64,000 nt of DNA from Sialis fuliginosa (taxonomy: Eukaryota; Arthropoda; Insecta; Megaloptera; Sialidae), in assembly GCA_961205875.1 (NCBI GenBank), contig OY540817.1:9955001-10019000 (forward strand), read 5' to 3'. Below the pieces are notes generated by a model. The model was not told where the DNA came from and did not search any database. It worked only from the letters and a program-made list of their open reading frames with translations. Of the stretch, positions 39,491-52,520 are shown in pieces (within the stretch, counting starts at the first letter, position 1; the number at the start of each line of letters is the position of its first letter). A program made the position numbers and the translations under genes.

Positions 39491-42400
39491 TTAATCATCG
39501 AGTAACTCATCAATATCTCTCAGAATATCATCATCAAGCGGCAGACTTTCATCTGGATTACCGCTGTCAACAGTATCGTCATCCAAAAGACTCAAGTCTT
39601 CGACCGCATCTTGATTCTGATTAAGCTCAGGCACTTTTACACAACTAGCTAACAAATCAGGTACAATAGAAACAGTTTGTGCATTATTACTAGTTGTTGG
39701 TTTAAGAGCATTATTCATAATAATATCTTCCGATTCATTATCTAAATTAGAGCAACTCGGACTAAATTGTTCATTTTCAATTTTATTGAAAACATTTGGG
39801 CTAGAAGTGCTCATCTCTCTGACTAAACAGTCAGAAGAAGAAACCGTTGAACAGGAAATATCTACTGTTTGTTGCTCTTCAGTTAAAGTACTCTTACTGA
39901 CATAATTATTACCAAATCTCCGGAGCAGCCGTCTCTTAAGAGGAATAGGGTCATCTGTTTTATTCGATTCTAGTTTGTGTTCGGTTATTAGGTCTTTTTT
40001 AACGGAACGCTCAGCTCTAATCTCATCCAATGTTTTAATTTTAATATTTTCAACATTAGGATTTTGCGATTTCCTCTTGACTAAATCCGATACGATTTTC
40101 CTTTTTCGTGTGTTTATACTTACGTCTGTTCTATTCTGATTTTTGCTCGCATTAAGACGACTCAGTATCCTCTGTCGGAGATCGTCAGATTCATCAGTAG
40201 AACGGCGATCCTCATAAGAATAGAATGCAGCAGATTCGGCTTGGATCTTCTCGAGCTGTATCTGTTCCAACTCGTTGAGCTGGGCTATCCGAGGAGAATA
40301 CTTGACGGGAGTTGTCGTTACACTTTCATTGTCTGATTCTGCAAGAATACACCATCGGGGGTTCGGTTAATCGGACAATGTCTGAAACGGTTTTCTGTAA
40401 GTGCATTCTTGCAGTTCAATCCAATCAAAGTGGACGAAATAACAAGACATGGGTCAAATTGTCACTATGCTTTATTTATTTCATCGTTAGCAGCATATAT
40501 ACTGTCAATTTATAGTAAGACAAAATAAATAACAAATATATGAAGATAAATTTCATACATCACAAATTAAATTTGCCAATTCCACACAGACAATTAATAA
40601 TTGTATACAAAAATTACACTACGTCGTGGAACAAGCCGTATCAAGTTCTAACTGCAAATCAACCAAACGTCTTTGTTTGGCCGTTCCATTATATAATTCT
40701 ACTGAGCAATTAATTGTTACCAGTCGGTTACAGCTTGATATCACATGGAAAAGGACATTGTGTGTTGTATTTCCACAAATCAAGATCAAATCAATTACAA
40801 TCTATTTCATGTGGACCCGATATATACAATTACTAAGAACAACTGCTTTTTAGATGGCTTCAAATGCATTGCAAAAGGCCCACGTCGCTACTATCTAATT
40901 TTTAACAACGCGTTTCTCATTTCCATGACTTACCATCGTTTTTACTGGCTCAGCAAAATTTAAGTAAAACATTTCAATTGCACATTTTTGATTAGTGCAT
41001 TTCTCAATTTTTCCATATCTACGTTGTAAAAAAAAATTTCCTCTCATTATAAAATAGCTTAGTTTATGACCCAAAAAAGATCCTCGTGCAAGGGGAAAAT
41101 TATTCTTTAGTACTAAAGCATGTTTTGTTGAATTATGACAACTGATGAAAAAAATTTTAGGACATTTTGTATAGAATTTAATTCTCTACAAAAGTGTCCA
41201 AGAAGCCTGAATTCAACGGATCAAAAGTTACAGGGGGGTTTGAAATGATCTTTATTTATTTTTTATTTACCTTTAAAAGACTCTCATTAACTATAGACAA
41301 TAGTTGAGACACTACAAAAATAAGTTAAATGGCAATTGTGTAGAGAATTTAATTCTCTACAAAAAGTCCTGATAGTATTTTTTTGACTATTTTTGAAGAG
41401 AATTAAATTGTCTACAAAATTGCTGCTTAGTTCATTTTTGTAGAAGCAATAATTTAACTGACAGTCTTTTAAACATAAATCTTAACAAAAAATTCTCTGT
41501 ATACCTGTATTATTTTTCCATTAGTTATCATGAAACAGTAATACAAACTTTACTATTAAAGAACAATTGTCTCATATTATTTAAATGGAAAACAGAACTC
41601 CGCTGGAAAGAATATTCCTGGTACGAGGATTTTTTAAGGTCATAAAATAACTTATTTCGTAATGAGATTGAAATATTATTTTTTTGGATCAAACATGAAA
41701 AAATTTCAAATTCCTATAATTGAACTCTAATTTTCATAATACATCTATCAGGAATGCACCCTTCAAAAATGGTGAGCAATTCAAACCATTGACGTACATT
41801 TCGCTCACCTGTATTTAACAATCGCTAAATTTTTGCATACATTTATTTGAATCGTTCATCTGTATTGAAATTACACATTATTTTTATTGTGGGATTAATT
41901 TTGAAAGAATGTAATTTTCAACTTTGATATTTGCAATAAAATAAGTCAAATAGAAGCCATCAAAATGAGAATTGAAGTCATTAAAAATGCGATAACAGTT
42001 AACTTCTATTAAATACAATTATACAAAAATATCAACAGAAAATTAGTATCAGTCAATAATTATACTAGCTAATATTTTTTCTTTCTTCAAATAATAAAGT
42101 CGTTAAATACAAAAACTTAAACATTAACAAACGCTAAATAAATATCTCAAAAATTTAACAAAAAAATGAGTCCTTCAATAATAAATAATTTCATAGAACT
42201 TTGAGAATGCACTTTATGAAAACAGTAACAAAAAATAAATAATGAGGTAGCATCAAATGAACTAAAACAATAACAGGACTTCTGAACGACCAGTCTTGCG
42301 GTACTTATTCATTTGAAACCACTAGTACAAAGTAGCTACTAATACTAGAAATCTAAAACTTTTCTAACGAACATTATACTTTAACGTAGAGATGTAATAG

Positions 42401-45400
42401 ACAGTTTCCTCAACAATTTCACTGCATTTATTCATTTAATACATTTTATATTCCCGTATTAACGAATCTTTACATTAACCCTGATTAATCTATTTTGTTA
42501 TAAGGTTATTTATTGTTACAAATATCTATTCATTTATATATAATTTAGTAATGTAAAAGTTACATTTTACAAAATATACATTCAAGGTAAAACATCACAG
42601 TGAAAGAATATAACTACTTTCTCATTTTTTTATAGTTTTGAGAACACGCTTACCAAATTTTATATAGGATTTCTGAAAATCCATAGCATGCAAATATCAG
42701 GCGTCACAAACTTCAAACATCGATTTCTCACGCTCTAATTATGCAATCAATCTGAAATTTTCAGGAATCATTCACAACACGTACATCTTATGTTTACCAT
42801 ACATGATTTCTTTTCATTTCTATTACTTTTTGAGAAAAAAATAAAATATACCGTTTTTTTCGGTGGAAAAATTAAATTTCACTTTCAGTGGTCACCGTAT
42901 GGAAAAAATTGAAATTAAAAAAAAACATGCATGCTCAACAGAAGCTACATTCATACCGTTCAAGAATCTTCTTTGTTTTTTTATTTCAAATCACCATAGA
43001 CGAAGTTATTAAATTATTAAGTCAAAGTTTACGAACTGAAAGTTAACGTTTAGAAAAAAAACGCTTTTCCTATCGCTCACTGTAATATTCCACCTTAATT
43101 TTCCAACAAAAATCAATAATGTAGTAAAAAATATCACATTTTAATATTTTAGCTATATTTTAATAGCTATATTATGATAACATACCTTGAAAATGAAAAT
43201 GACGTCTATATATACAACCAAATAATACATATTGAGTTAATATAAATTATATACAGTAGAACCTCTTTAAACGTATACACTCAAGATCTGACAAATATCT
43301 ATAAAAGTACACTTCCCTTTTACTACCACATTTGATTAAAATACTTATTACACATTAAGCGGTGAAATATCATGTTTTTTTTTGCAAATTAAAATAAATT
43401 TATTGGACCGTAAGCAGTAAGCTCATGCAGCAACAAAACAGATTACATATCACCACAGTTTTCTACTATAGCCGCACTCTTACTGATTAACAATCTCTTT
43501 TGTTTTTTTTTTTAGATAGTGAAGAAAACACATGCACTAGTTTCAGAGACAGCATTTTTTTTATCACATTATTTTCAATTGTTGATATCATATTCAATAA
43601 TAAAGTACAAAAAATCTCATTGTTGTTTTCATTGGAAAATGTAAAAAAAAAGTTCAGTATTGAGTGGCGGAAAAAGAGACCAAGAGAAAATATACATTTA
43701 TAGAAGTTTATACATCTAAGAAGTATACTTTAAGAGAGGTTGTTCTGAAATATATATTTATATACGTATTTACGTTGAAGTCTATTACATCCCTACCTAA
43801 ATGTTAATTTAATGATTCACACAAACTTCAGATCAATTTGTTAGTACATTAAATTGCTTCGATTTAAAGCGATACGTCACTAACCTATTAATAGTTGCAC
43901 AATAATAATATCTATCCAGTATAGCGTTGACGTCCAGCTCATTTAGAATATATTGATTACAAATGAACAGTGGTAACAATTAAGGTTGGTTCTTTAGTCC
44001 AGTTGTTGATCCGTATATTGTCAATCGACCATGTTAAGTTATATTATATATTAATTATTACTATTTATGTAGAAAATTAAACAAATAAATTATTCTATCA
44101 AAATTATCATATTCAACAAAAATATCAGTTTTAACCCTTGAACACCACCGGAGAATGTGCAGATAACTTTAGCAAATGTGAAGCAGCCGAACAAGAACGT
44201 GCTCAAGTCAGTAAAGGCCCATACTCTAGAAGTAAAGTAATTAGAATTTATTTATCAATTATTTGCATTTTGTCTGGTATAATTGACATTTTTATATCTG
44301 ATTCTTCATTTCAGTTTTTCAAAATGGGGATTTTTTATACAATTATTGCAATTACTTCTAATACATCCATTAACACCATTGACAGTTTTTTCATTTATTT
44401 TTTTTTGTTTTAGAAAATATAATTTTTAAAACAGATAAGGGAGCATCCATTAATTATGTGGGGGAGGAGCTTATAAAACCTTAGGAATTCTTACATGAAA
44501 AGAACAAAGAAGTCCAAAACGTTACTTATGTAATTTTAAAAATCATCCTTACGTAATTAATGGACACTCCCTACTTCATTTGGTGAGGGTCAAATATCAC
44601 TGAACTTCACCTCACCGAATAAATCATAACGATGTATTTTTTTCTTCAAGTTCTACTCAAGATTTTTTAATTTATCTACAATAAATCATTCATGAGTATT
44701 TAGTCGGATTAAAAACATATTGATTATAAAAAAAAAATTTAATTGGTCCGTTCGATCCCGAGATACAAGCAAACAAAACAACTGGGTTACCCTAACCCAC
44801 ATATGGTGTTCAAGGATTAATAACCGATGATCAATTGAGTCAATACAAGTATAAAAGTCCAACCGCAATAACAATAACAAATAATTATCTGGCGTCAACA
44901 TGTAAACAATGTATTATCGAAGTCGTATCATTAATTTAACATATCCAAAGCACTTTGTTTACACCATTTTCTCTAAATTCATTCGATATAGATTTTGAAA
45001 TTAAATCAATATATACACATTTGAAATCTACGAATATTACAATAGATTCTGTTATTTAAACCGTAGATATTTATAATTAAATAACTATCCAAACAATGCC
45101 ATCACAGCTAGTTAGTGATGTAAAATTATCATATCAAAATATAAATACTAAATCATTAGTAGAATATCAGCGTCAAGCTAACAAATCCAGGAGGTATTTA
45201 TACAAAAATTTATCAGATACTTTAAACCATCATTTCATGTGTTAAGTAAGTTCTTACGTTGGCTATACAATAAACTATAGTGGTCGTTGCTCACTATAGC
45301 GAGGCTAGTACAATCGCATACCTTCTTCGAAATTCACTACGAGTGGATCTACAGCCGGACTTGCGTATGTGGTTCCTTCATTAGTCGCACCCAATCGTCT

Positions 45401-47200
45401 TGCATCGATATCATTGCTTGAAATTTCATTCACTGTGGTTTGTTCATAATGATTTCCCTCAGCTAAAATTAAAAAATGTATGTGACTATTGGAACAATAT
45501 TACAAGTACCTACATATAGAGGTGGGCAAATTCAAATGAACATTTGAATAACTCAACAGGGTGCATAAAATATAAATATGGTTACAGTTTTAAGAGTTTA
45601 TAATAATCAAGTAAAGATTCCTCGACAAAATCAGTTTGGGAACACATTCAAACAATACTAAGAGCACAAACCCTCATACGATAAATAAATAAATAAGTTA
45701 CATATACTTGAAAACAAATCTTCAAAGATTTAATGACTTTCAGAAATAAACGTACAACTACCCCTATCCTTTAGAAAGAAATTTATTCCTTATACTCATA
45801 TCAATGTCTCAAACAATGATATGTATAGAAAAATTAATGGTATGATTATTTCGCTTGCACTATTCCCCCACCACTTTGGTGTCATTACATTTAAAAATCG
45901 ATTAGTTAACTTCAACAATTCACTATTAAAATGGGGGATATAGAAAAATAAAAATTTCAAAAACATGTTTTGAAACCTTACTTTTGTATAACTCATTTTG
46001 TACAATTAAAGTTAACAATGATTGAAATATTGAATATTTTTAAAAAATCATAAATTATATCAAAAATTAAAAATATGTGATGCAAAAATAATACAAAATT
46101 AGCAACAAAATCAAGTGGCTACTATTGGCGTGAAATGCACTATATATGTAGGTAATAAAAAATTATCAAATAAACTGCAATTGGAAAAGCACGCCATAAG
46201 TTTAACACCAAATTAATTAAAAGCTTTATTGTACACTCTTAGCTTCTTTGCACCTAGGGTGAGTGCCCCGCCCTTCGTACAATGCTGGTTTCAACATGTG
46301 AGAGTATTCAAACTCATTTACTTATGACCTCAAATACTGGAGCGCAATCAAATACAATAGCTTGGACAGATGAAAATACAAATCGCGATTGGAGGAAAAT
46401 GATATTTCTGATGAAGCTTCTTTAGGCACAATGTACTGTTAAGACTTCTCCTGCAGAACCAGTAAAGTTGCATGTTAATGGAAAATATGCCTCAGAGATG
46501 TCAGATAATATTCAATAATGGAAATGACAAGACGAGTAACCATTTTAAGAGTGCTGCAGTACTCATACATATTTTTTTTATAATACAGTATTAAAGTTAC
46601 ATCAGTCACACTCTTATTAGACGCACTGTACTTGATTATTTTTAAATTATAATAAATAACATAAAATTACTTTTCAACACATTATTGCATAAGAAAACAA
46701 AACACAACTTGTAAAAAAATGTCTCACCTTGTCGTCTATGCCAATCAGTTATTTCATTTTTTGGTTCACTTGTTCCTTCATTTGATTTTAATAAATCACC
46801 GCTCAAAGGTTCCCGAGGAGTTTTATGAAGAAATGGACAATGAGGCTTACGACATCCGCTAGGTTGTGTTTCCCAGTAGCAAGGTATTGCTTTACGGTTT
46901 TTCTGAAATATAATTTTATTCTTTATATTTACTTTCCATACATGTTACATTTATTAACCTTTACCCTAAGTTCCATATGACGAAAATTGCAATGTTGATT
47001 TAAACATTTTCCTTGCTGCCAATATAAGCACATAGTTTCACAGCCCAATGCCGAAGGTTCATGACGAAACGTACAGCTATCTCCCTGAAAATCATCGTTT
47101 AAATATAGAGGATATTATAATTAACATTTAGGAGTCCTACCTTTGTGCAAGTTGAATAATAATAAAAATAGCAATCGTTATTTTTTCGAGGAGATTCCAT
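39491..47200 (-). CDS. ZC3H11A: ZC3H11A-type triple CCCH zinc-finger mRNA-export protein, complete CDS
   Basis: Nuclear RNA-binding protein; the vertebrate family member associates with the TREX mRNA-export complex. Five coding exons join in phase: 47200-47141, 47084-46965, 46902-46728, 45462-45322 and 40338-39491 (stop TAA), giving 447 aa. Three CCCH fingers lie in the first 100 residues: [20 protein letters not shown], then CLYWQQGKCLNQHCNFRH, then CYWETQPSGCRKPHCPFLH, in the order and spacing of ZC3H11A. A KIKTLDEIRAER motif sits mid-protein (the family has KVKTLEEI copies), and the acidic end is DDDILRDIDELLDD. The start at 47200 matches the family start; upstream frames are blocked by two short ORFs. 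It is shorter than vertebrate ZC3H11A (about 800 aa). A 5' untranslated exon ends at 47533. Confidence 0.9.
43254..43747. mobile_element. Pogo/Tigger-like MITE, about 490 bp
   Basis: Starts TACAGTAGAACCTCTTTAAA, a Tigger-type terminus. The right end reads inversely as CAGAACAACCTCTCTTAAAG. A TA precedes the left end. The interior is AT-rich without a transposase ORF. Confidence 0.65.
44436..44573. mobile_element. Short MITE with AGGGAGxxTCCATTAATTA ends (138 bp)
   Basis: Left AGGGAGCATCCATTAATTA and right, inverted, AGGGAGTGTCCATTAATTA, flanked by TA on both sides. A common insect type of TA-inserting MITE. Inserted in the large ZC3H11A intron. Confidence 0.75.
45463..46727 (-). other. Intron of the ZC3H11A homologue, about 1.3 kb
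   Basis: AT-rich intron. A stretch near 46240-46290 (GCACCTAGGGTGAGTGCCCC) looks like a decayed hAT-type terminus. No other structure recognised. Confidence 0.6.
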
Positions 47201-47532
47201 AGCAGTCAATTTTTCGAAAAAATTGTCAAGTCCTTTCCTGGAATTAGAATACATTTAGAACACTCACTAAAATTTTGCTTTTTTTAATAAATAAATGCTG
47301 TATTTCTAAAATTATATAAATAAAGAGAAAAATTGATTTAAAATATATATGTAAATAAAAAAACAGCATGGTGTAACCACAATACCAATAGTATGAATCA
47401 GGCATTTCAATAGAAATCTTAGATTTATTCATTGTTTAAACAAATTAGAATAAACAAGGAAATGACTTCCACTAAACTTGTTGCAAATCAATCAAACTAA
47501 ATCATGAAATGAAATGAAATTTGTCAACTTAC

Positions 47533-47580
47533 GTCTATAGCTCTCCACAGGCGTCGTTCGCCACGAGCCATCAAACATAG
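47533..47580 (-). other. 5' untranslated exon of the ZC3H11A homologue with two short upstream ORFs
   Basis: The donor AC|GTAAGTTG at 47533/47532 pairs with acceptor AATTCCAG before 47237. Two ATGs (47578 and 47571) open different frames that both cross this junction and stop in exon 2, before the main ATG at 47200. The upstream limit of the exon is not defined. Confidence 0.5.
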
Positions 47581-48651
47581 TTTCCTACAAGTTCTATATC
47601 CTACAGTTTGAAAATTGGCGCCAAACATATAAATATGAAAACGTATCGTGTAAATGTTTTAATTTAAGTATAAAAACAAAGAATTTTTAATAAATAATAA
47701 TAAAGTAAAGTTTAAATATTTTAGACTATAAAATTAAAGAACTTACCTTAACCTATCTATATTTCTTTAATATAGAACTGGTCTTAGGGTTTTTAGCATT
47801 CTAGTTAAATTATTAATTAAGCACCTGTATAAGTAGGAAACATCAGGTAACAGCGGTAAACTAAGTAAATAGAGCTCTATACAAGGTTCTCATTGCTGAT
47901 CCCATTAAAAAAACGAAATATTTTTTAGTTTTAATGAAATTACAGGCCTAGTTTGCTTAAGCCAAAGTTCGCCCCTGGGTAACATTATTAGAATATACAA
48001 ACAGTAGCAGACTGGGGGGGAGGGGAGGGGGGGGGCAACTCACCCAGAGCCCCAAGTGTTTACGGGGGCTTAAGTGCTAAAATAATTAATGATATGCTAC
48101 ATTAAATAGAAAGAAAACATAAACTTTTATATGTATTATTCAGAAAAAAATACAATATTATAAAATGTATAATTAAATTATAACTAATATTATATAATAT
48201 TCAACCATACATAACAATGTAATAAAAAAATCTAAACTAAAAAATTAATCAACATCCCAATTTATATAATCTTTATAATATTTAAAACCAGGAAATTGAC
48301 TTCTTGAATTACTTTTTGTAAATAGTCTATATATTATAATAACAAAATATACATTCCTGGTATCCAAGAATATAAACAAATATACAAATTAATAAGAAAT
48401 ACAAAAAATCAGTCACTGTTGAAATTATATCTAATTACAAAAATAATTATTTAATCTAAGTCAGTGATTTATTTTAAATAAAATGTATCAAAATTAAAGT
48501 TAAATTTTGTTTTGAGACTATCATTAAAAGATACTTATTTATTTGACTTTGTATTATTTAAGTACTTACTTAAAAATCTTTATATACATACTATAAATAA
48601 TCGGTAATTTTAAGTAAATTATTTTATGTCACTGACTTATATTAATTATAT

Positions 48652-48836
48652 ATACAAGCTGTTCCATTTTCAAATTCAGATGTCTTTATTAGAAATAAAA
48701 GTTGTACGACTTTAATTTGAGGAATTTTCAAGAAATCGAAAATCGAATGCTCAGTTTAAAACCCTAAAACTTTTATTTGAATAGTTGATAGTACCGAAGA
48801 TATTTGAGCGTACATTTTAAAAAGGAACACCTGTAT
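48652..48836. mobile_element. Tc1-like MITE, about 185 bp
   Basis: TATACAAGCTGTTCCATTTT at the left and, inverted, TATACAGGTGTTCCTTTTTA at the right. The terminal TATACAGGxTGTTCC form is typical of TA-inserting MITEs. Non-coding. Confidence 0.6.
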
Positions 48837-49454
48837 AAAATAAGCCCTATATGTACATTGAGTATTTTGAGATGAAAACTATCTATACCAAAGAAAGTAA
48901 TAATGATTTATAATGTTATATGTAAATTTTAAAAGCACACTCAGTTTCTTTCCGGCAATTACATGGACAAGTAGTTTCTCTTAAAATCTTACCTACTAGA
49001 TTTTTCATCAAATTTCCACAGAAAAATATATCAGTCCTTATTAAATACATTTCAATATTCTTTTTAATTACATTTAATACGCACACTGACTGCAAACATT
49101 TTGTAAAATAAACTTTAAAATGCAGTACTCTATTAGCGTTCTCCACTGATGGTGTATTATCGACGACGTCCGAAATAATTCATTTTATCTGTCGATCACT
49201 AAGCGTCTGTATATATTATATATATAAAGAAGGTATTGTGTCACAATAAATATATATTACATAATTAAAATGGCACTATAATATAACATCATTTTCATTC
49301 GACACTACCTATTAATTAATATTATGATGCTCAATATTGTAAGTAAGATAGTTCAAAAAATTTCTGAATATGGGGAAAAAGAGTTAGCCCTGGCATTACT
49401 AGGCCATAATTCTGATTGGATATATTTTTTATGTAATAGTTTTTTTATAGTAAA

Positions 49455-49840
49455 TCCTGAAGTCCAACGAGCTCAACATCAAAAAAGAGGCAAAAATCAG
49501 TTTTTGCTGATTTCTTGACTTTCTTTCAACTCTATGGCAAAAATAGTTGCATATTAAACAAAAGATAATTAAATTCTATACATATTTTTGCCAGATTTGT
49601 ACTTCACCGAATAATGACCATCTAAATTTATTAAAATTGAAAGAGTATTTCAATGAAAATATAAATAATATATTCAGACGGTTATTATTTAGTGAAGTAC
49701 GAATCTGACAAAAAATATGTATAGAAGAATAGAGAATTTAATTATCTTTAAATAATAATGTGACTATTTTTGTTGTAAAGTTGAAAGAAAACCAATTTTT
49801 TTTGTTCCGATGCCGACCTTGAATTTTCAAGTTAAACGCA
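49455..49840. mobile_element. Fold-back element, about 385 bp
   Basis: Mirrored blocks: CTTTCTTTCAACTCT with AGTTGAAAGAAA, AAAAATAGTT with AACTATTTTT-type sequence, ATACATATTTTTGCCAGATT with AATCTGACAAAAAATATGTAT, and GTACTTCAC with GTGAAGTAC. AT-rich, no ORF. Confidence 0.65.
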
Positions 49841-52520
49841 GCAATGTTCCAATATTGTGTTATTTGCCGAGGTCTTTATATACTGTTTAACTTATTACAG
49901 AGAAAAAATTGAATAATATAGTTTGTATTCCATTATTAGAAATAAAATTAATTTGTATTTTAGGTACAAAAAAATACATAGCTCAAAATTTGTATGGTTC
50001 CCACATTTTTGACATTTCATTACTTCCCTTTGATAACAAATATTGACCATCATAACTTATTCTAATGCACTTGAAAATTTGATTTAAATAATAAAATATC
50101 CATTTTATAATGTAGCAATGACAGGTTAAATATGTTTTGCTACTCAATACGTAATAATAATTAGTTAATGTATTTAACAACCAACTTGTAAAATCTTTGC
50201 TACATTATGTAACTATAATAATTATATTTCCGATGCATAACAAAATGCATATATTATATAAATTACATATAGCATATTTCTTAAACTTATAGACAAATAT
50301 AGGACTATTAAATTACTATAAAATATCAACAAATAAATAAACTATTAAAGCTAATTAACTTTTTCAACTTGTAACCCATTTTTCACAAAAGAAATTTAAA
50401 CGAGAAAGTTTGAAGTGTACTATCACAAGCAAAAGTAACTAATCAGTTTGCAGCAAATATTACATAACAAGCTTCTTGTATTTGTTTATTATATACATTT
50501 TTAATTTATTTCACGAATTTTAATAAAATTGAAATATGTTAAAGTTCATGTAAAAATATATGCTACACGAATAATTTTTCAAAATTTCATATTGATTGTT
50601 TAACTTTAGCTCGGCCCCAAAGAAAGATAACCAATGACGGTTATCTTCAATATCTAAGCAATTTTGAACCTAAGGTGTACTATTATTTTTGAATGCGATA
50701 GTACATATGTATGTGATGCATTTTGATTTATATTATTATTATATATTTACTAATTCTGTTTTATATTTTACTATCGAGAAATTTAACAGTAATATATTTG
50801 TATTAAGTTTTTGGTAACTCATAAATTATATACATAAGTTCTGTTATTACCGCTTTTATTAAAACTTTATATGACATATAAAAGCATACTTAAAAAAATT
50901 GTTGAACTTAATATTATTTAAATAATAAAAAAATTTATAAAAGTATTTAACCATTAATAAAACAATAGTTCCACAACCATAAAATTAGGCTGAAGTATTA
51001 GCTAGGTGAATATGAAATTGCCGTTTTTCATTAGTTAACGTTCCAATTAAAATCGGCAGTTTCATACGTACTGACCTAATATAATAATAATAGACAGGAA
51101 GATAGCAATGTCGAAGACTACTACAAATTTCGAGTACCAATCTGGTTTCTTTCATAATATCTCCTTTTCAGTCAGCCCCATAAGTAAAATAGTTATAAGT
51201 AATATTATAGAATAGACAATGCTCAACAACTTTCGTCACAAAAGTTTTTTTGTAGATTAAATAATTTCTGAGATACAACCGTTACAAATGCCTTCACGCA
51301 TCAACAGATCAGTTTACTAATGGCTGTATCTCAGAAAATGTTTAACCTATAAAAAATGTTTGGGGCAAAAATCGCAAGAAATTGTCTCTTCTGTAATATT
51401 GATAATAACTATCCTCATCATGGGGCTAAGCAGAAATGATATTACGAAAATTTGTTTTTGTCACTCCTTATAAATACACAACCTTGATATCAGTAACTAA
51501 GCCGGTTTTAAAGTACAAAGAAACTTGAAATTATTTTTGACGTTGCTATTTATAGTCTACTATAATAAAAATTATCTAATTAAAAGTATTAAGAAATGTT
51601 TTAAAAATAATAAATAATATCTGTAATCTATATATTTTTACTATAAAAATAAATTTAATATAATGAAGTACCTAATTCAATTTGAAAAATATACACTATA
51701 CAATAATATTAAATTTTAATAATTTACATTTAAAATTCCATTGATTTGCAAAACAAATAAACAAATGGCTAAAATAATTTTTTTGGCACACTGTATTTTT
51801 CCTATAGGTGTCCTAGCTTCAAGGAAATAGGCATTTTTTAAATGGCTCAATTTAGAGAATAAAAACAAAGACCACTTTTACATAATGGTTTTTTGCCATA
51901 CAGTATGAATATTTTTTCCAGTTCTCTTAAACACCATAAAAACTATTCATATCTGTCTTCAAAAGGCAAGTAAAAGAGCCATGAAAAGTGGCTTGTTACA
52001 GATCCGCAAGTTAAGTAATTTTTGAAAAAATTGCCAGGCTCTCCGAAGCTGAGATATTCTCTACAACAGTTTAAATAAAATAATAATTTTAATAAATCAT
52101 ACTGTATGTTTTACATTTAAAAAATCACAATCTGCATTAATAAGATTCTGATAATAAAAGATCTACTTTTTTATAGATTTAGAAATTTATATTTAGTAGA
52201 TAAATTTTTTAAATATGTCAAAAAATATATCTTATTGATATAATTTTGATAATTTTTGCTGTTTGAGTATTATTTATTACAGTTAAGATAAATTGCAAAT
52301 CAAGGGATTTCTATCTTTTCGTTTTCATTTATTCTATACACCAGTCTAAAAGGAAATAGAGTCAGAATTGTTTTACTAGTAAGCTATAGGAAGTCGGACA
52401 GTAGAAAACCTAATTAATTAATAATCTGTAAGCCTAGCTACATATAATCTCATGCTAATTAATTTTCTAGCTATGTTTTTGCCCGCTACAACAATTAGTA
52501 CAGTCAAAGCAACATTGTTG

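Larger units (their letters stand above)
40339..45321 (-). other. Large intron of the ZC3H11A homologue (about 5 kb)
   Basis: No exon inside. It contains repeats: GAATTTAATTCTCTACAAAA units at about 41170, 41342 and 41395, a pogo-like MITE at 43254 and a TA-flanked MITE at 44436. The acceptor region is part of an inverted repeat (see findings). Confidence 0.7.
47581..52520. other. Intergenic region between ZC3H11A and BLTP3 homologues
   Basis: Both flanking genes run on the minus strand. The region holds the ZC3H11A promoter at its left end and the BLTP3 3' UTR at its right (an AATAAA on the minus strand at 52333-52328 is a candidate poly(A) signal). No gene seen. It includes a G-rich run near 48013-48035, a Tc1-like MITE and a fold-back element. 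Confidence 0.6.
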
